This document shows, in pieces, positions 8,931 to 17,331 of a stretch of DNA of 64,000 bases. Made by a program: the position numbers and the translations under genes. The notes under the pieces were generated by a model. That model saw only the letters and a list, made by a program, of their open reading frames with translations, had not been told where the DNA came from and made no database searches. How positions within the stretch are numbered: the stretch's first letter is position 1; each line of letters starts with the position of its first letter. Source of the stretch: Paenibacillus sp. J23TS9. Lineage in GTDB: Bacteria > Bacillota > Bacilli > Paenibacillales > Paenibacillaceae. The DNA lies in assembly GCF_018403225.1 (NCBI RefSeq), contig NZ_BOSG01000001.1, positions 2,170,001 through 2,234,000 on the forward strand. The letters are read 5' to 3'.

Positions 8931-11165
8931 CTACCTTACCTTCAATACCCGCATCGCATTCAGAACTGCAATGATTGTAACGCCCACATCCGAGAATACG
9001 GCTTCCCACATTGTTGCGATACCAAATGCTCCAAGTAGCAGGAAGATTCCTTTGACACCAAGCGCAAATATAATATTCTGCCATACGATTCGGCGGGTTC
9101 GCTTAGCGATATGAATGGCTGATGCAATCTTGGATGGCTCATCTGTCATGATAACAACGTCTGCCGCCTCAATGGCCGCATCGGAACCAAGACCTCCCAT
9201 CGCGATACCAACATCCGCTCGTGCTAACACTGGCGTATCGTTTATCCCGTCACCCACAAACACAATCTTCTCTTTTGGTGATTTCCTGCGGTCCAGCTTC
9301 TCTATCTCTTCTACCTTATGCTGCGGTAAAAGTTCAGCATGAACCTCATCCAGACCCAGCGAGCGTCCAACCTCTTCACCGACGCTCTTAGCATCACCCG
9401 TCAGCATAATAGTCGTCTTGCCCATTTGCTTGAGTGTCCGGATCGCTTCAGCCGCATCTTCTTTCACTTCATCTGAAATGGTAATATATCCGGCATATTG
9501 ATGGTCCACACTGATATGAACCGTTGTTCCCGCTTGCGCAGGCTGTTCAAAGAGAATGGATTCCTTATTCATGAGTTTCGTATTCCCTGCCAAAACTTCC
9601 TTACCGTCCACCTTAACCTGAATGCCATGTCCAGAAATCTCGTTGTAACCTTCAATCCTTGCTTCGTCCAATTCTTTGCCGAAGGCCGTGCGGATCGATT
9701 CTGCAATCGGATGAGTGGAATGATATTCGGCATAGGCCGCAATCTCCAGCAGCTGATCTTTTCCAAGCCCCTTCAGGGATGTGTGGATATCAGATACTTT
9801 AAAAGCGCCTTTGGTCAAGGTACCTGTTTTATCAAACACAACATATTTAACGTCATTCAGCGCTTCCAGATAGTTGCTTCCTTTGATCAGAATACCCGAT
9901 TTGGAAGCAGCCCCAATGCCTCCGAAGAAGCCTAGCGGAATCGAAACCACAAGTGCGCATGGGCAAGAAATTACGAGGAAAATAAGTGCTCTGTATATCC
10001 AATCCGAAAATGCCGCTCCGCTTACAATCAGCGGTGGCACAAGTGCCAGCAGCAGTGCCACGATAACGACAACTGGCGTATAGTATCTGGCAAACTTGGT
10101 AATGAAGTTCTCCGTAGGAGCTTTTTTGCTGCTCGCATTCTGCACAAGATCCAGTATTTTCGATACCGTCGATTCGCCAAAAGCCTTGGAAACTTCAATG
10201 GTAAGCACGCCGTTCTTATTGATAAATCCGCTTAATACTTCTTGGCCTTTTTCAATTTCACGCGGTACGGATTCACCAGTTAATGCCGAAGTATCCACCA
10301 TGGAGCTTCCTTCGATAACCATACCATCGAGCGGTACCTTTTCACCCGGCTTTACGACAATATGATCACCAACCTGTACCTCTTCCGGTTCTACACGTTT
10401 GGTCTCATTGCCCACTTTCAGGTTAGCATAATCCGGACGCAAGTCCATCATCGCGCTGATCGACTTACGGGAACGGTTCACTGCAATTCCCTGGAACATT
10501 TCACCCAATTGATAAAATAACATGACCGCAACGCCTTCCGGATACTGTCCAACTCCAAAAGCGCCTATCGTCGCTACCGACATTAGAAAATACTCGTCAA
10601 ATACTTGGCCACGTATAATATTCTTAACGGCTTGAAGGACGATATCGCCGCCGGCAACCACATAGGCTGCCAGGAAAATGGCAAGCTCAACAAACGAATT
10701 CGCATGAACGAGCATTCCCACTGCCGTCAAAACAGCACCAATAGCCAGTCGTATCGCCATGACTTTGGTTCCACCGCTTCCATGATCATGGGAGTGGGAA
10801 TGTCCCTCTTCCCCATGCGCATCCTCGTGGCCATGCTCATGAGTATGGTTATGATCATGACCATGTTCATGTTTGTGTCCATGGTGATCATTACCCTCGT
10901 GATGTGCTGTTCCCAGAGGCTTTTTATTGTGTTCCAGCACCTTTACATGTGGTTCAAGCTTCTTAATCTTATTTTTCACATGGGTCAGCAGCTGTTCGTT
11001 TTCTCCATCGGTCTCATAGGTTAACGTTTGCTTAACGAAATTGACGGAGCAGGCAGTAATGCCCTCCATTTTCTTCACACCGTCTTCAATTTTCATAGCG
11101 CAGCTCGCGCAATCCAATCCATCCAGAACGAGCTCCCGTTTCACTTTACCGGTTGCTTCAGCCAT
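8931..11165 (-). CDS. cadA: Cd2+/Zn2+ (heavy-metal) translocating P-type ATPase with His-rich N-terminus
   Basis: A 744-residue P1B-type ATPase that pumps soft divalent metals out of the cell. Domains in order: one heavy-metal-associated domain with CASC at 19-22; a remarkable His/Glu/Asp-rich tract at about 88-129 (repeated HGH, HEH, HSHSHDH); membrane helices; actuator TGES at about 296-299; the transport motif CPC at 401-403; phosphorylation site DKTGT at 445-449; and the hinge GDGINDTP. CPC with no His-type substitution, plus the CadA-like overall order, favours Zn/Cd/Pb over copper. ATG with GGAGG seven bases upstream. An ArsR-type operator lies 32 bp before the start. The cognate repressor is probably the CadC-like gene at 5912 rather than an adjacent one. 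Confidence 0.95.
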   Translation of the reverse strand: MAEATGKVKRELVLDGLDCASCAMKIEDGVKKMEGITACSVNFVKQTLTYETDGENEQLLTHVKNKIKKLEPHVKVLEHNKKPLGTAHHEGNDHHGHKHEHGHDHNHTHEHGHEDAHGEEGHSHSHDHGSGGTKVMAIRLAIGAVLTAVGMLVHANSFVELAIFLAAYVVAGGDIVLQAVKNIIRGQVFDEYFLMSVATIGAFGVGQYPEGVAVMLFYQLGEMFQGIAVNRSRKSISAMMDLRPDYANLKVGNETKRVEPEEVQVGDHIVVKPGEKVPLDGMVIEGSSMVDTSALTGESVPREIEKGQEVLSGFINKNGVLTIEVSKAFGESTVSKILDLVQNASSKKAPTENFITKFARYYTPVVVIVALLLALVPPLIVSGAAFSDWIYRALIFLVISCPCALVVSIPLGFFGGIGAASKSGILIKGSNYLEALNDVKYVVFDKTGTLTKGAFKVSDIHTSLKGLGKDQLLEIAAYAEYHSTHPIAESIRTAFGKELDEARIEGYNEISGHGIQVKVDGKEVLAGNTKLMNKESILFEQPAQAGTTVHISVDHQYAGYITISDEVKEDAAEAIRTLKQMGKTTIMLTGDAKSVGEEVGRSLGLDEVHAELLPQHKVEEIEKLDRRKSPKEKIVFVGDGINDTPVLARADVGIAMGGLGSDAAIEAADVVIMTDEPSKIASAIHIAKRTRRIVWQNIIFALGVKGIFLLLGAFGIATMWEAVFSDVGVTIIAVLNAMRVLKVR

Positions 11166-11196
11166 CGTAATGCCTCCGATCCAAACTGTAAATATA

Positions 11197-11216
11197 ATAT
11201 GAGCATATGTTCATAT
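11197..11216. promoter_or_regulatory. ArsR/SmtB-family operator upstream of the P-type ATPase
   Basis: ATATGAGCATATGTTCATAT is a 20-bp inverted repeat with a single mismatch, centred about 40 bp upstream of the ATPase start. It closely resembles CzrA/CadC/SmtB operators, which have the core TGAACA-N-TGTTCA. Metal binding to the repressor would release the DNA. Confidence 0.75.
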
Positions 11217-11293
11217 ATAAACTTGTTAAGCATATTATATTCACTCTACCGGAAAGATGTCAATGAATTCCCACCTAAAATTAGTATCATCGC

Positions 11294-11324
11294 CAAAAAA
11301 AACCGCGTTTATACGCGGTTTTTG
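11294..11324 (-). terminator. Terminator downstream of the 11.4-kb membrane protein gene
   Basis: Hairpin AAACCGCG-TTTATA-CGCGGTTT followed by T residues on both strands; it separates the membrane protein gene from the ATPase promoter. Confidence 0.85.
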
Positions 11325-11428
11325 CAGAAAAGTAAATTTTTTGATAGGTCATCTTCTAATCTAAGGCCAAAGCTTCGGCCTCTCGATCCGACGGAACTGC
11401 GGACACCATGAATAATGATATGAATTCG

Positions 11429-12100
11429 TTAAAGTTGGTTTCTTTTCTCCATCATAACCTTAATAATGAGAGACAGAATGGAAGTGAAGAGCAATATAAG
11501 CTGCTTGCTGCTGAAACCTAACCAAAATGTATCATTTTCGCCAAAAAGCGAGACCGCGAACATCCCGATGGATGACCACATGATAGAGACATCTAGATGG
11601 TGGAGACTGTTCATGTGTTCTTTATGCCGGAATTGATAAAGAATCACTGCTGCGGTGACGATTGCAGTGGCAATCGAGCTTATTCCCCCATCCGCAAAGA
11701 AAACCTGAAGCAGGCTCATAACACCATAACTTGATATCAACCAGGTCAGTGCAGCATTGGCATGAAGCACCCACGGCTTGTGATGCCGGATACATTTATA
11801 AGTAAGAATCAGGATGCCAATAATAACAGCCAATATGATTCCCTGCGTGCCACCCGTGTAATAAAGCAGCGATAGCGGTGAACGGATGACCGACTTGAAA
11901 TCAAATACAAGCGTGCTGAATTTCCATACCAGGATACCGATCAAAAGGGTTGTCATCAGATCATCCAGTATGGGCTTTCGAATATCCGTTCCCAAGTACC
12001 TCGTACGGAACAGCGTAACAAGGTATCCTGCCGCCACGGAAATGATCGTTATGAGCAGCGAATATTTCAGCATCAAAGGTCCAAGCATAATCACTTGCAA
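11429..12100 (-). CDS. Multi-pass membrane protein of unknown function
   Basis: A 223-residue protein made mostly of hydrophobic helices (about seven), with short polar loops such as RTRYLGTDIRKPILDD and RHKEHMNSLHHLD. I do not recognise a family with confidence. The overall look (four to seven helices, cytoplasmic basic loops) recalls membrane proteins found near thiol-redox genes, but this is not evidence. I chose the TTG at 12100 because AAAGGAG stands eight bases upstream; an upstream ATG at 12118 would place that ribosome binding site inside the coding region. It is divergent from the 5'-nucleotidase-like gene, leaving only 56 bp for both promoters, so the two may be co-controlled. Confidence 0.7.
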   Translation of the reverse strand: MQVIMLGPLMLKYSLLITIISVAAGYLVTLFRTRYLGTDIRKPILDDLMTTLLIGILVWKFSTLVFDFKSVIRSPLSLLYYTGGTQGIILAVIIGILILTYKCIRHHKPWVLHANAALTWLISSYGVMSLLQVFFADGGISSIATAIVTAAVILYQFRHKEHMNSLHHLDVSIMWSSIGMFAVSLFGENDTFWLGFSSKQLILLFTSILSLIIKVMMEKRNQL

Positions 12101-12156
12101 TTGAAATGCTCCTTTCATTCTATGTATGTAAATTTTTATTCAGGGAGGCTTACCTG

Positions 12157-13599
12157 TTGAATACGAAACTAACCCTTCTCCAGCAAAATGATACCCATGG
12201 CTGTCTTGAAGCTCATCCTGAGTTTTTTTGGCACTCGGATCGGCCCGTTTATCGCAATGCCGGCGGCTTTGACCGTATCGCCTCCTATGTAAAACAGCTG
12301 CGGAAGCGAAGCAGCAATGTACTCTTTGTGGACGGTGGAGATGTTTTTCATGGCACGGCTCCGCTTGTACTGTCTGAAGGAAATATCATGATTGAGCTGC
12401 TGAATGCCATGGGGCTTGATGCCATGGTCCCAGGCAACTGGGATTACGCATATGGACCGGAGCAGCTGCACCGATTGTCCACACAGTTGAAATTCCCGGT
12501 TCTGGCAGCCAATTTGCGTAGCAGTGATCCGAATTTAAAGTACGAGCCTTATGTCATTAAGGAATTTCAAGGCTGCCGAGTAGGCATCATCGGATTGACC
12601 TATCCTCATGTTCACGAGACCATGCCTCCATCCTTTTCGGAACACGTAAAATTCGCTCTTGGAACGACCGAGCTAACGACACTTATTCCGCGCCTCCGCG
12701 CTGAAGAACATGTCGACTTGATCGTTGTACTCAGCCATATGGGTCTGCCGCTTGATATCAAGCTGGCTTCGCTGGTTCCAGGTATTGATATATTGCTCAG
12801 CGGCCACAGCCATGACCGGATTGAAAGACCGATTGTCACTAATGGTACATTTATCGTGCAATCCGGAGCCAATGGTTCTTTTATCGGACGAATTGATCTG
12901 GAATATGACGGCACGCGGATTACCGATATCCGTCACGAGCTGGTTACGCTGTTTGAGGATGAATATGAATCCGATCCGGATATAGCGGCCATCATCCAGC
13001 GGATCATGAGTCCCTATGCAGATATTCTGTCACCTGCAGCCGGCAAGCTGATGACCCCACTGCACCGGATGACGCTGAATGAGGCGCCAATGGACCGCCT
13101 GATTACAGATGCTTACAAGCATGCCACTGGCGCAGATGTGACCTTCTCCCATGGTTGGAGATACGGAGCACCGGTGCTTCCTGGAACGCTGACCACCAAA
13201 GATTTGTACAATATAATTCCTACCAATCCCCGAATATTCATGATGGAGCTGGAAGGGAACGATATTTTGAACGCTCTCGAGACCAATCTCGAGCAAGTGA
13301 TGGCTCCGGATCCTTTTCAGCAAAAGGGCGGATATATCCTTCGATCCTCGAATCTTGCCATGGCGTTTAAGCCTTATAATCCGAGAGGTCACCGGATTCA
13401 GCATATTGAAATCGGCGGCCGGCCGCTGGACCTGCACAAGACCTACCGCGTGGCCGGAGGCGGTGAGCAAGTGCTGAAGAAATACAAAGAGGGACGCAAG
13501 CTTCTGGATATGGATGCACATGAAACTATTCGCGCCTATCTGGATCATTATCCGCATGGTTTGGCTGTTGATGACAAAATCTACATTCACAATATCTAA
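12157..13599 (+). CDS. Cytoplasmic metallophosphatase/5'-nucleotidase family protein (YunD-like)
   Basis: A 480-residue two-domain enzyme. The N-terminal metallophosphatase domain shows QQNDTHG (metal ligands, residues about 9-15), VDGGDVFHG, the catalytic-loop motif PGNWDYAYG (where GNHE/GNWD is typical), VVLSHMG and GHSHD. The C-terminal 5'-nucleotidase domain (about 300-480) has DRLITDAYKHATGADV and YRVAGGGEQ. There is no signal peptide, unlike secreted UshA enzymes, so it probably acts inside the cell on nucleotides or nucleotide-sugars. The start is TTG at 12157 with GGGAGG eight bases before it; the frame continues upstream but without a ribosome binding site. Confidence 0.88.
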   Translation: MNTKLTLLQQNDTHGCLEAHPEFFWHSDRPVYRNAGGFDRIASYVKQLRKRSSNVLFVDGGDVFHGTAPLVLSEGNIMIELLNAMGLDAMVPGNWDYAYGPEQLHRLSTQLKFPVLAANLRSSDPNLKYEPYVIKEFQGCRVGIIGLTYPHVHETMPPSFSEHVKFALGTTELTTLIPRLRAEEHVDLIVVLSHMGLPLDIKLASLVPGIDILLSGHSHDRIERPIVTNGTFIVQSGANGSFIGRIDLEYDGTRITDIRHELVTLFEDEYESDPDIAAIIQRIMSPYADILSPAAGKLMTPLHRMTLNEAPMDRLITDAYKHATGADVTFSHGWRYGAPVLPGTLTTKDLYNIIPTNPRIFMMELEGNDILNALETNLEQVMAPDPFQQKGGYILRSSNLAMAFKPYNPRGHRIQHIEIGGRPLDLHKTYRVAGGGEQVLKKYKEGRKLLDMDAHETIRAYLDHYPHGLAVDDKIYIHNI

Positions 13600-13626
13600 A
13601 TTTCGAACCGAAAATATAGCTTCAAT

Positions 13627-13655
13627 AAAAAAACCTGGCGCATTTTGCCCAGGTT
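13627..13655. terminator. Bidirectional terminator between the 5'-nucleotidase-like and rhodanese genes
   Basis: AACCTGG(GC)-loop-CCAGGTT hairpin. The minus-strand copy ends in seven T residues and the plus-strand copy in TTCTTTC, between convergent genes. Confidence 0.8.
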
Positions 13656-13722
13656 CTTTCATTGGATTAGCTAAACAGACCAACGACTGCTCTCGGTGCA
13701 TTCGATCAACCGGTTTTCGATA

Positions 13723-14106
13723 TTAACAGCAAACACCACAACCATAGGCTCCTTTACCGCTTTGCGGTGCATATAACCGCAGAAAACCGTAACGCTTCAG
13801 CATACGTGCCGCTTTTTTGGTCTGGCGACAGTTCTCAGCCAAGATGAGTACGGGTTCTTCAGATGCCAACTGTGTTTTATGCACATATGGCAATCGCCCC
13901 ATCGAAATATTGATCGCCCCGGGAACATGATGCTGAATATAATCCACAGCATCTCTTACATCGAGCATTTGCATCTCATGTCCTTCTGTATCGGGCCCGC
14001 GCAGTTCTTCCGGACTCACGAAGGTCAGCCCATTGACCGGCGATAATTCCCGCACAGCCCACCAGGCCACCACTGCTGCGAGGACAGCTAACAACAACCA
14101 CAGCAT
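13723..14106 (-). CDS. Membrane-anchored rhodanese-like protein
   Basis: A 127-residue protein: residues 1-20 form an uncleaved membrane anchor (LWLLLAVLAAVVAWWAV), then a single rhodanese domain (LDVRDAVDYIQHHVPGAINI at about 48-67). The active-site position carries Cys in AENCRQTKKAARML instead of the usual CxxGxR loop, and the C-terminus has the extra cysteines GCGVCC. It may act as a sulfur carrier or persulfide-sensing subunit at the membrane rather than a classical thiosulfate:cyanide sulfurtransferase (inference). GAGGAGG precedes the ATG. Its promoter, 220 bp upstream, overlaps a CstR-type palindrome, tying it to the sulfur cluster at 42-46 kb. Confidence 0.82.
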   Translation of the reverse strand: MLWLLLAVLAAVVAWWAVRELSPVNGLTFVSPEELRGPDTEGHEMQMLDVRDAVDYIQHHVPGAINISMGRLPYVHKTQLASEEPVLILAENCRQTKKAARMLKRYGFLRLYAPQSGKGAYGCGVCC

Positions 14107-14312
14107 GAGTGTAGGTACCTCCTCGAATATATGTCTTGTTTAACTGTATTTTATTATGCAAGAACCGGCACCAATCATAACAGCATATGACTATGGGTCT
14201 GAATCTCCGAATAAATATCCTTTTCAATTCGAGCCTTGAGCAGCAGATTGGGCTGAGAGCTACGAAGGTCGCAACCATAAGTCTATCATCTTTAAAACGC
14301 TTCACGGCCGAT

Positions 14313-14363
14313 ATACCCTATAGGGTATGTAAAGATTATAAAGGTTAATTATATAAAAGTCAA
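14313..14363 (-). promoter_or_regulatory. Sigma-A promoter overlapped by a CsoR/CstR-type operator
   Basis: On the minus strand: TTGACT (14363-14358), 17-bp spacer, TATAAT (14340-14335), then the perfect palindrome ATACCCTATAGGGTAT (14328-14313), which covers the expected start point. It has the same layout and core (ATACCC...GGGTAT) as the operators at 45848 and 45909. The downstream gene is the anchored rhodanese. The leader of about 200 bases between start point and gene contains no convincing gene. Confidence 0.8.
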
Positions 14364-14381
14364 TATTGATCAGATTCTCGC

Positions 14382-16133
14382 CTATGAGGAAGAATCAGCA
14401 ATACGAAGCTGCTGATTGGCAAATTCCCGGTACATATGATGGCTTTCAACCAGCTCGTGATGCGTTCCTACGCCTGTGATATGCCCTTTTTCAATAAAGA
14501 GGATCTGATCCGCGTCAACAACCGTAGACAAGCGGTGCGCAATGACAAGTGTGGTACGGCCTTTCATCAAGTTCTGCAGAGCCTTCTGTACGAAAACCTC
14601 TGATTGGCTGTCCAGGCTCGAAGTCGCTTCGTCCAGCATCAAAATTTGCGGATTTCGCAAGAGCGCCCGGGCAATCGAGATCCGCTGGCGCTGTCCTCCA
14701 GACAGCTTGATCCCGCGTTCACCTACCTCGGTACGGTAGCCTTCCGGCAGATCCTCAATAAAAATATCGGCATATGCCATATGTGCTGCCCGTTGAACTT
14801 CCTCGTCGGCAACCTCCCGCTCCATGCCATAGCATATGTTATCTCGGATTGTCCCTGCAATAATCGGGCTCTCCTGTGGAACATAGCCGATTTGTCTGCG
14901 CCAGGATTCCAATGAATATCCGCTGACATCCAGCCCGCCAACACGGATTATTCCGCTGTCAGGAAGATAAAACCGTTCAATAATGGAAAAGAGTGTTGTT
15001 TTACCGCCACCGCTCGGACCTACCACAGCCGTTACTTTACCGGGCTCCAGCTTGAAGCTGATATCATGCAGGACGGTATCGCCTTTTTCATAAGAAAAAT
15101 GAACATTCTCTAGCTGAATAGTCTGAATAGGCCCGGAGAGTGTTTTGCCTTCCGATACATTTTCTTGTCGGTCTTCCAATATGCTCACGATGCGTTCTGT
15201 AGCACCGACAGATTTTTGCAGCTGTGTGAAGAACACGGTAATCTGGTTCATCGGCATGATGATTTGCACCAAATATAATATAAATGCTACTAGATCACCC
15301 GCAGAAAGCGCTCCGGTTGAAACTCTCATGCCGCCATAACCTATAATAAGCACCATCAGCCCCATCATGACAAAAGAAATAATCGGACCGATAAAAGCCT
15401 GAATTTTGCCTTCGCGTATACCCAGCTTGAGCAGACCTGCAATGGCTTTTTGGCCAATCCCCGTCTCCCGTTCTTCCGCATTCGAAGCTTTGACAAGCCG
15501 GATTTCAGAGAGAACCTGGTTGAGTATCGTTGTAAAATCAGCCGTTTCATCCTGCAAACGGCGTGAAATCTGAAGCATCATCCGGCCCAGAGGAACCAGC
15601 ACTGCCGCCGTGACAGGAATCGCCGCAAGAATGATCAGCGTCATTTTCCAATCCAGTAGGAGCAAAATGACAATAGCCCCGACCATGGAAATAACACCGT
15701 TAAAAAATCCCGTCACATGCTCGGATACAAGACCTTTGAGCACGGCCGTGTCATTGGTCATCCGGCTGATGGTATCCCCTGTACGATGATTGTCATAGTA
15801 GGGAATCGTCAGCTTGAGCAGCTTTTTCCACAAACCGTCGCGGAGCTTGGCCACTACCTCCTGTCCGAGCCGGTTTAGCAGGTAAATCGATATACCGCCG
15901 GAAATAGCGGAAATAATGAAGCTTACAACCAGCATAACAATCTGGGAAGGCTTGATGCTGTCTACCGTAAAGCTGTCCACCAGCCCTTTCGTAAACAGCG
16001 GTACGACTAGACTGACCAGAGTGGAAATAATACTCAGCGTAACAGCGACGGAAAGCATCCAAATGGAAGGTTTGGTTTGACGGACCAAGAGAATAAACGC
16101 TTTCCAGTTCCCTTTTTGATGACCCTCTTTCAT
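14382..16133 (-). CDS. bmrA: Multidrug ABC transporter, homodimeric BmrA type
   Basis: A 583-residue half-transporter with six membrane helices (about 20-310) fused to an ATPase domain (about 335-575). Visible motifs: Walker A GPSGGGKTT, Q-loop YVPQESP, signature LSGGQRQR, Walker B ILMLDEATSSLDSQ and switch His in VIAHRLST. The sequence tracks B. subtilis BmrA (YvcC) almost throughout, including KASNAEERE and TTLVIAHRLSTVVDADQIL, so I use that symbol. As a homodimer it would export hydrophobic drugs such as cervimycin-type compounds or detergents. Monocistronic; it precedes the rhodanese on the same strand, but that gene has its own promoter. Confidence 0.95.
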   Translation of the reverse strand: MKEGHQKGNWKAFILLVRQTKPSIWMLSVAVTLSIISTLVSLVVPLFTKGLVDSFTVDSIKPSQIVMLVVSFIISAISGGISIYLLNRLGQEVVAKLRDGLWKKLLKLTIPYYDNHRTGDTISRMTNDTAVLKGLVSEHVTGFFNGVISMVGAIVILLLLDWKMTLIILAAIPVTAAVLVPLGRMMLQISRRLQDETADFTTILNQVLSEIRLVKASNAEERETGIGQKAIAGLLKLGIREGKIQAFIGPIISFVMMGLMVLIIGYGGMRVSTGALSAGDLVAFILYLVQIIMPMNQITVFFTQLQKSVGATERIVSILEDRQENVSEGKTLSGPIQTIQLENVHFSYEKGDTVLHDISFKLEPGKVTAVVGPSGGGKTTLFSIIERFYLPDSGIIRVGGLDVSGYSLESWRRQIGYVPQESPIIAGTIRDNICYGMEREVADEEVQRAAHMAYADIFIEDLPEGYRTEVGERGIKLSGGQRQRISIARALLRNPQILMLDEATSSLDSQSEVFVQKALQNLMKGRTTLVIAHRLSTVVDADQILFIEKGHITGVGTHHELVESHHMYREFANQQLRIADSSS

Positions 16134-16280
16134 TTATTAAAAGCTCCTATCCGTATATTCTTGTCTAATCTAAACATCTTATCTTACCGATTATACATAG
16201 ATTGCTGTATGAAGTCATTCCAAGGGAGCTCTAGCCCATGTGACCTGTTTATTTTCTGAGGCGCTGCATGGTGGCACGAC

Positions 16281-16305
16281 AAAAAGACGCGTAATTTACG
16301 CGCCT
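16281..16305 (-). terminator. Terminator of the two-lipoprotein operon
   Basis: AGGCGCGTAA/TTACGCGTCT hairpin followed by TTTTTG on the minus strand, immediately after the stop at 16313. Confidence 0.85.
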
Positions 16306-16312
16306 TTAGATT

Positions 16313-17311
16313 TTAGGAGACAAACAGACTGTCGACCTTCAGATCGATGGAATCCCAGAAGGATTGAATATCTGCCTTCAGTGGACCTTGAATGCTGTCC
16401 GTTCCTTTTTCGTAAATAATTCCCTTGTTTCTCTCGATGACATCGAGATACTTTTTGATCAGTATCGTTGTCTTGGATTCCGGATGCTCGCTGACAAACT
16501 TTTGGTAACTCTTTTTAACCGCCGGCAAGAGCTTCATGGTCTTGTCATCGATTGCTTCATACCGGTAGTCTGTCAGGTACGTGTTCAAATAATCTTTGTA
16601 TATCTTCAGCACGTCTTTGTTTTTAAGACCATTAGGGTTTTCAACCAGATAATACTCCGCTTTTAATATCCGCTCTCCCAGTTCTTCTCTTGTAATGGCG
16701 ATCGCTCCATCGCTGATATAGCTGTGTTCCGTTTCCACGGTCTTCAGCGTTATATAGCTCTTGATATCGTTTGAGACGTATTTTCCGTATTTTTGCAGCG
16801 ACTTATAATCAATCTTCCAGAAGAACTCGCCTTCCGTATTCCCCAACGCAAGCCCCCCTGCCTGCTGATCCAGCAGCCACTGCTTTAGTGTATCGTCATC
16901 TTTAATGTTGTTAATATCCATCGGATAGCCTATTTCTTCATTCATTTTCTGCATCGTTTCCGGCTTGGACAGCATCGCTCTGAAATTGTCATTAAGGCTC
17001 GGCAAATAACGGTCATAAAACTTCTCAAGCTCCAGGAATAATTGGTCTGCCTGCTCCGGTGTCACTTTTGGCAGATTGGAATCTAAATATTGGATAACAT
17101 CGCCCGCATCTTTTGCCTGTGAAGTCAGAATCTTGAACTTCTCCAATGTGTCTTTAGTAGTGTCTGCTGGCTGTTGAGTCACATTTTCTTTTTGCCCATC
17201 CTGCCCTACAGGATTCTGTACGGTAACATCTTTATCCTTGCCGCAGCCCGTAACGGCAATTGCGGTCACAAGTGCCAGCATCATCAGAATTGATTTCTTC
17301 ATGAGAATCAT
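16313..17311 (-). CDS. Lipoprotein of unknown function
   Basis: A 332-residue lipoprotein. A signal peptide (MKKSILMMLALVTAIAV) ends in the lipobox TGCGKD, followed by a disordered Gln/Thr/Asp-rich linker and a mostly helical C-terminal region with no motif I recognise. Conserved-looking features are QADQLFLELEKFYDRYLP (about 83-100) and repeated Tyr-rich helices. Two in-frame ATGs (17311, 17302) flank an imperfect ribosome binding site, so the exact start is uncertain by three codons. It follows the beta-propeller lipoprotein by 20 bp and shares its terminator, so the two are co-expressed and probably act together on the cell surface. Confidence 0.72.
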   Translation of the reverse strand: MILMKKSILMMLALVTAIAVTGCGKDKDVTVQNPVGQDGQKENVTQQPADTTKDTLEKFKILTSQAKDAGDVIQYLDSNLPKVTPEQADQLFLELEKFYDRYLPSLNDNFRAMLSKPETMQKMNEEIGYPMDINNIKDDDTLKQWLLDQQAGGLALGNTEGEFFWKIDYKSLQKYGKYVSNDIKSYITLKTVETEHSYISDGAIAITREELGERILKAEYYLVENPNGLKNKDVLKIYKDYLNTYLTDYRYEAIDDKTMKLLPAVKKSYQKFVSEHPESKTTILIKKYLDVIERNKGIIYEKGTDSIQGPLKADIQSFWDSIDLKVDSLFVS

Positions 17312-17331
17312 CGCCCTCTCTATATCTCAAA

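Noticed and set aside
8320..9084. Long open frame on the minus strand across the phytase-like and ATPase gene ends
   Set aside because: It is antisense to the clearly coding phytase-like gene and overlaps the ATPase gene in another frame, its composition is not protein-like, and it would cross the bidirectional terminator.
9498..9935. Long open frame antisense to the ATPase gene
   Set aside because: It mirrors the codon pattern of the ATPase gene and has no ribosome binding site or recognisable domain.
14179..14286. Protein-like frame in the rhodanese leader, minus strand
   Set aside because: The reading (for example RIEKDIYSEIQTHSHML) is tempting, but it has no ATG, GTG or TTG start, no ribosome binding site, and a stop codon directly upstream.
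13976..14305. Open frame running through the rhodanese leader into the rhodanese gene in a different frame
   Set aside because: It lacks a ribosome binding site, has an implausible cysteine- and arginine-rich sequence, and overlaps the rhodanese gene, which has clear domain motifs.
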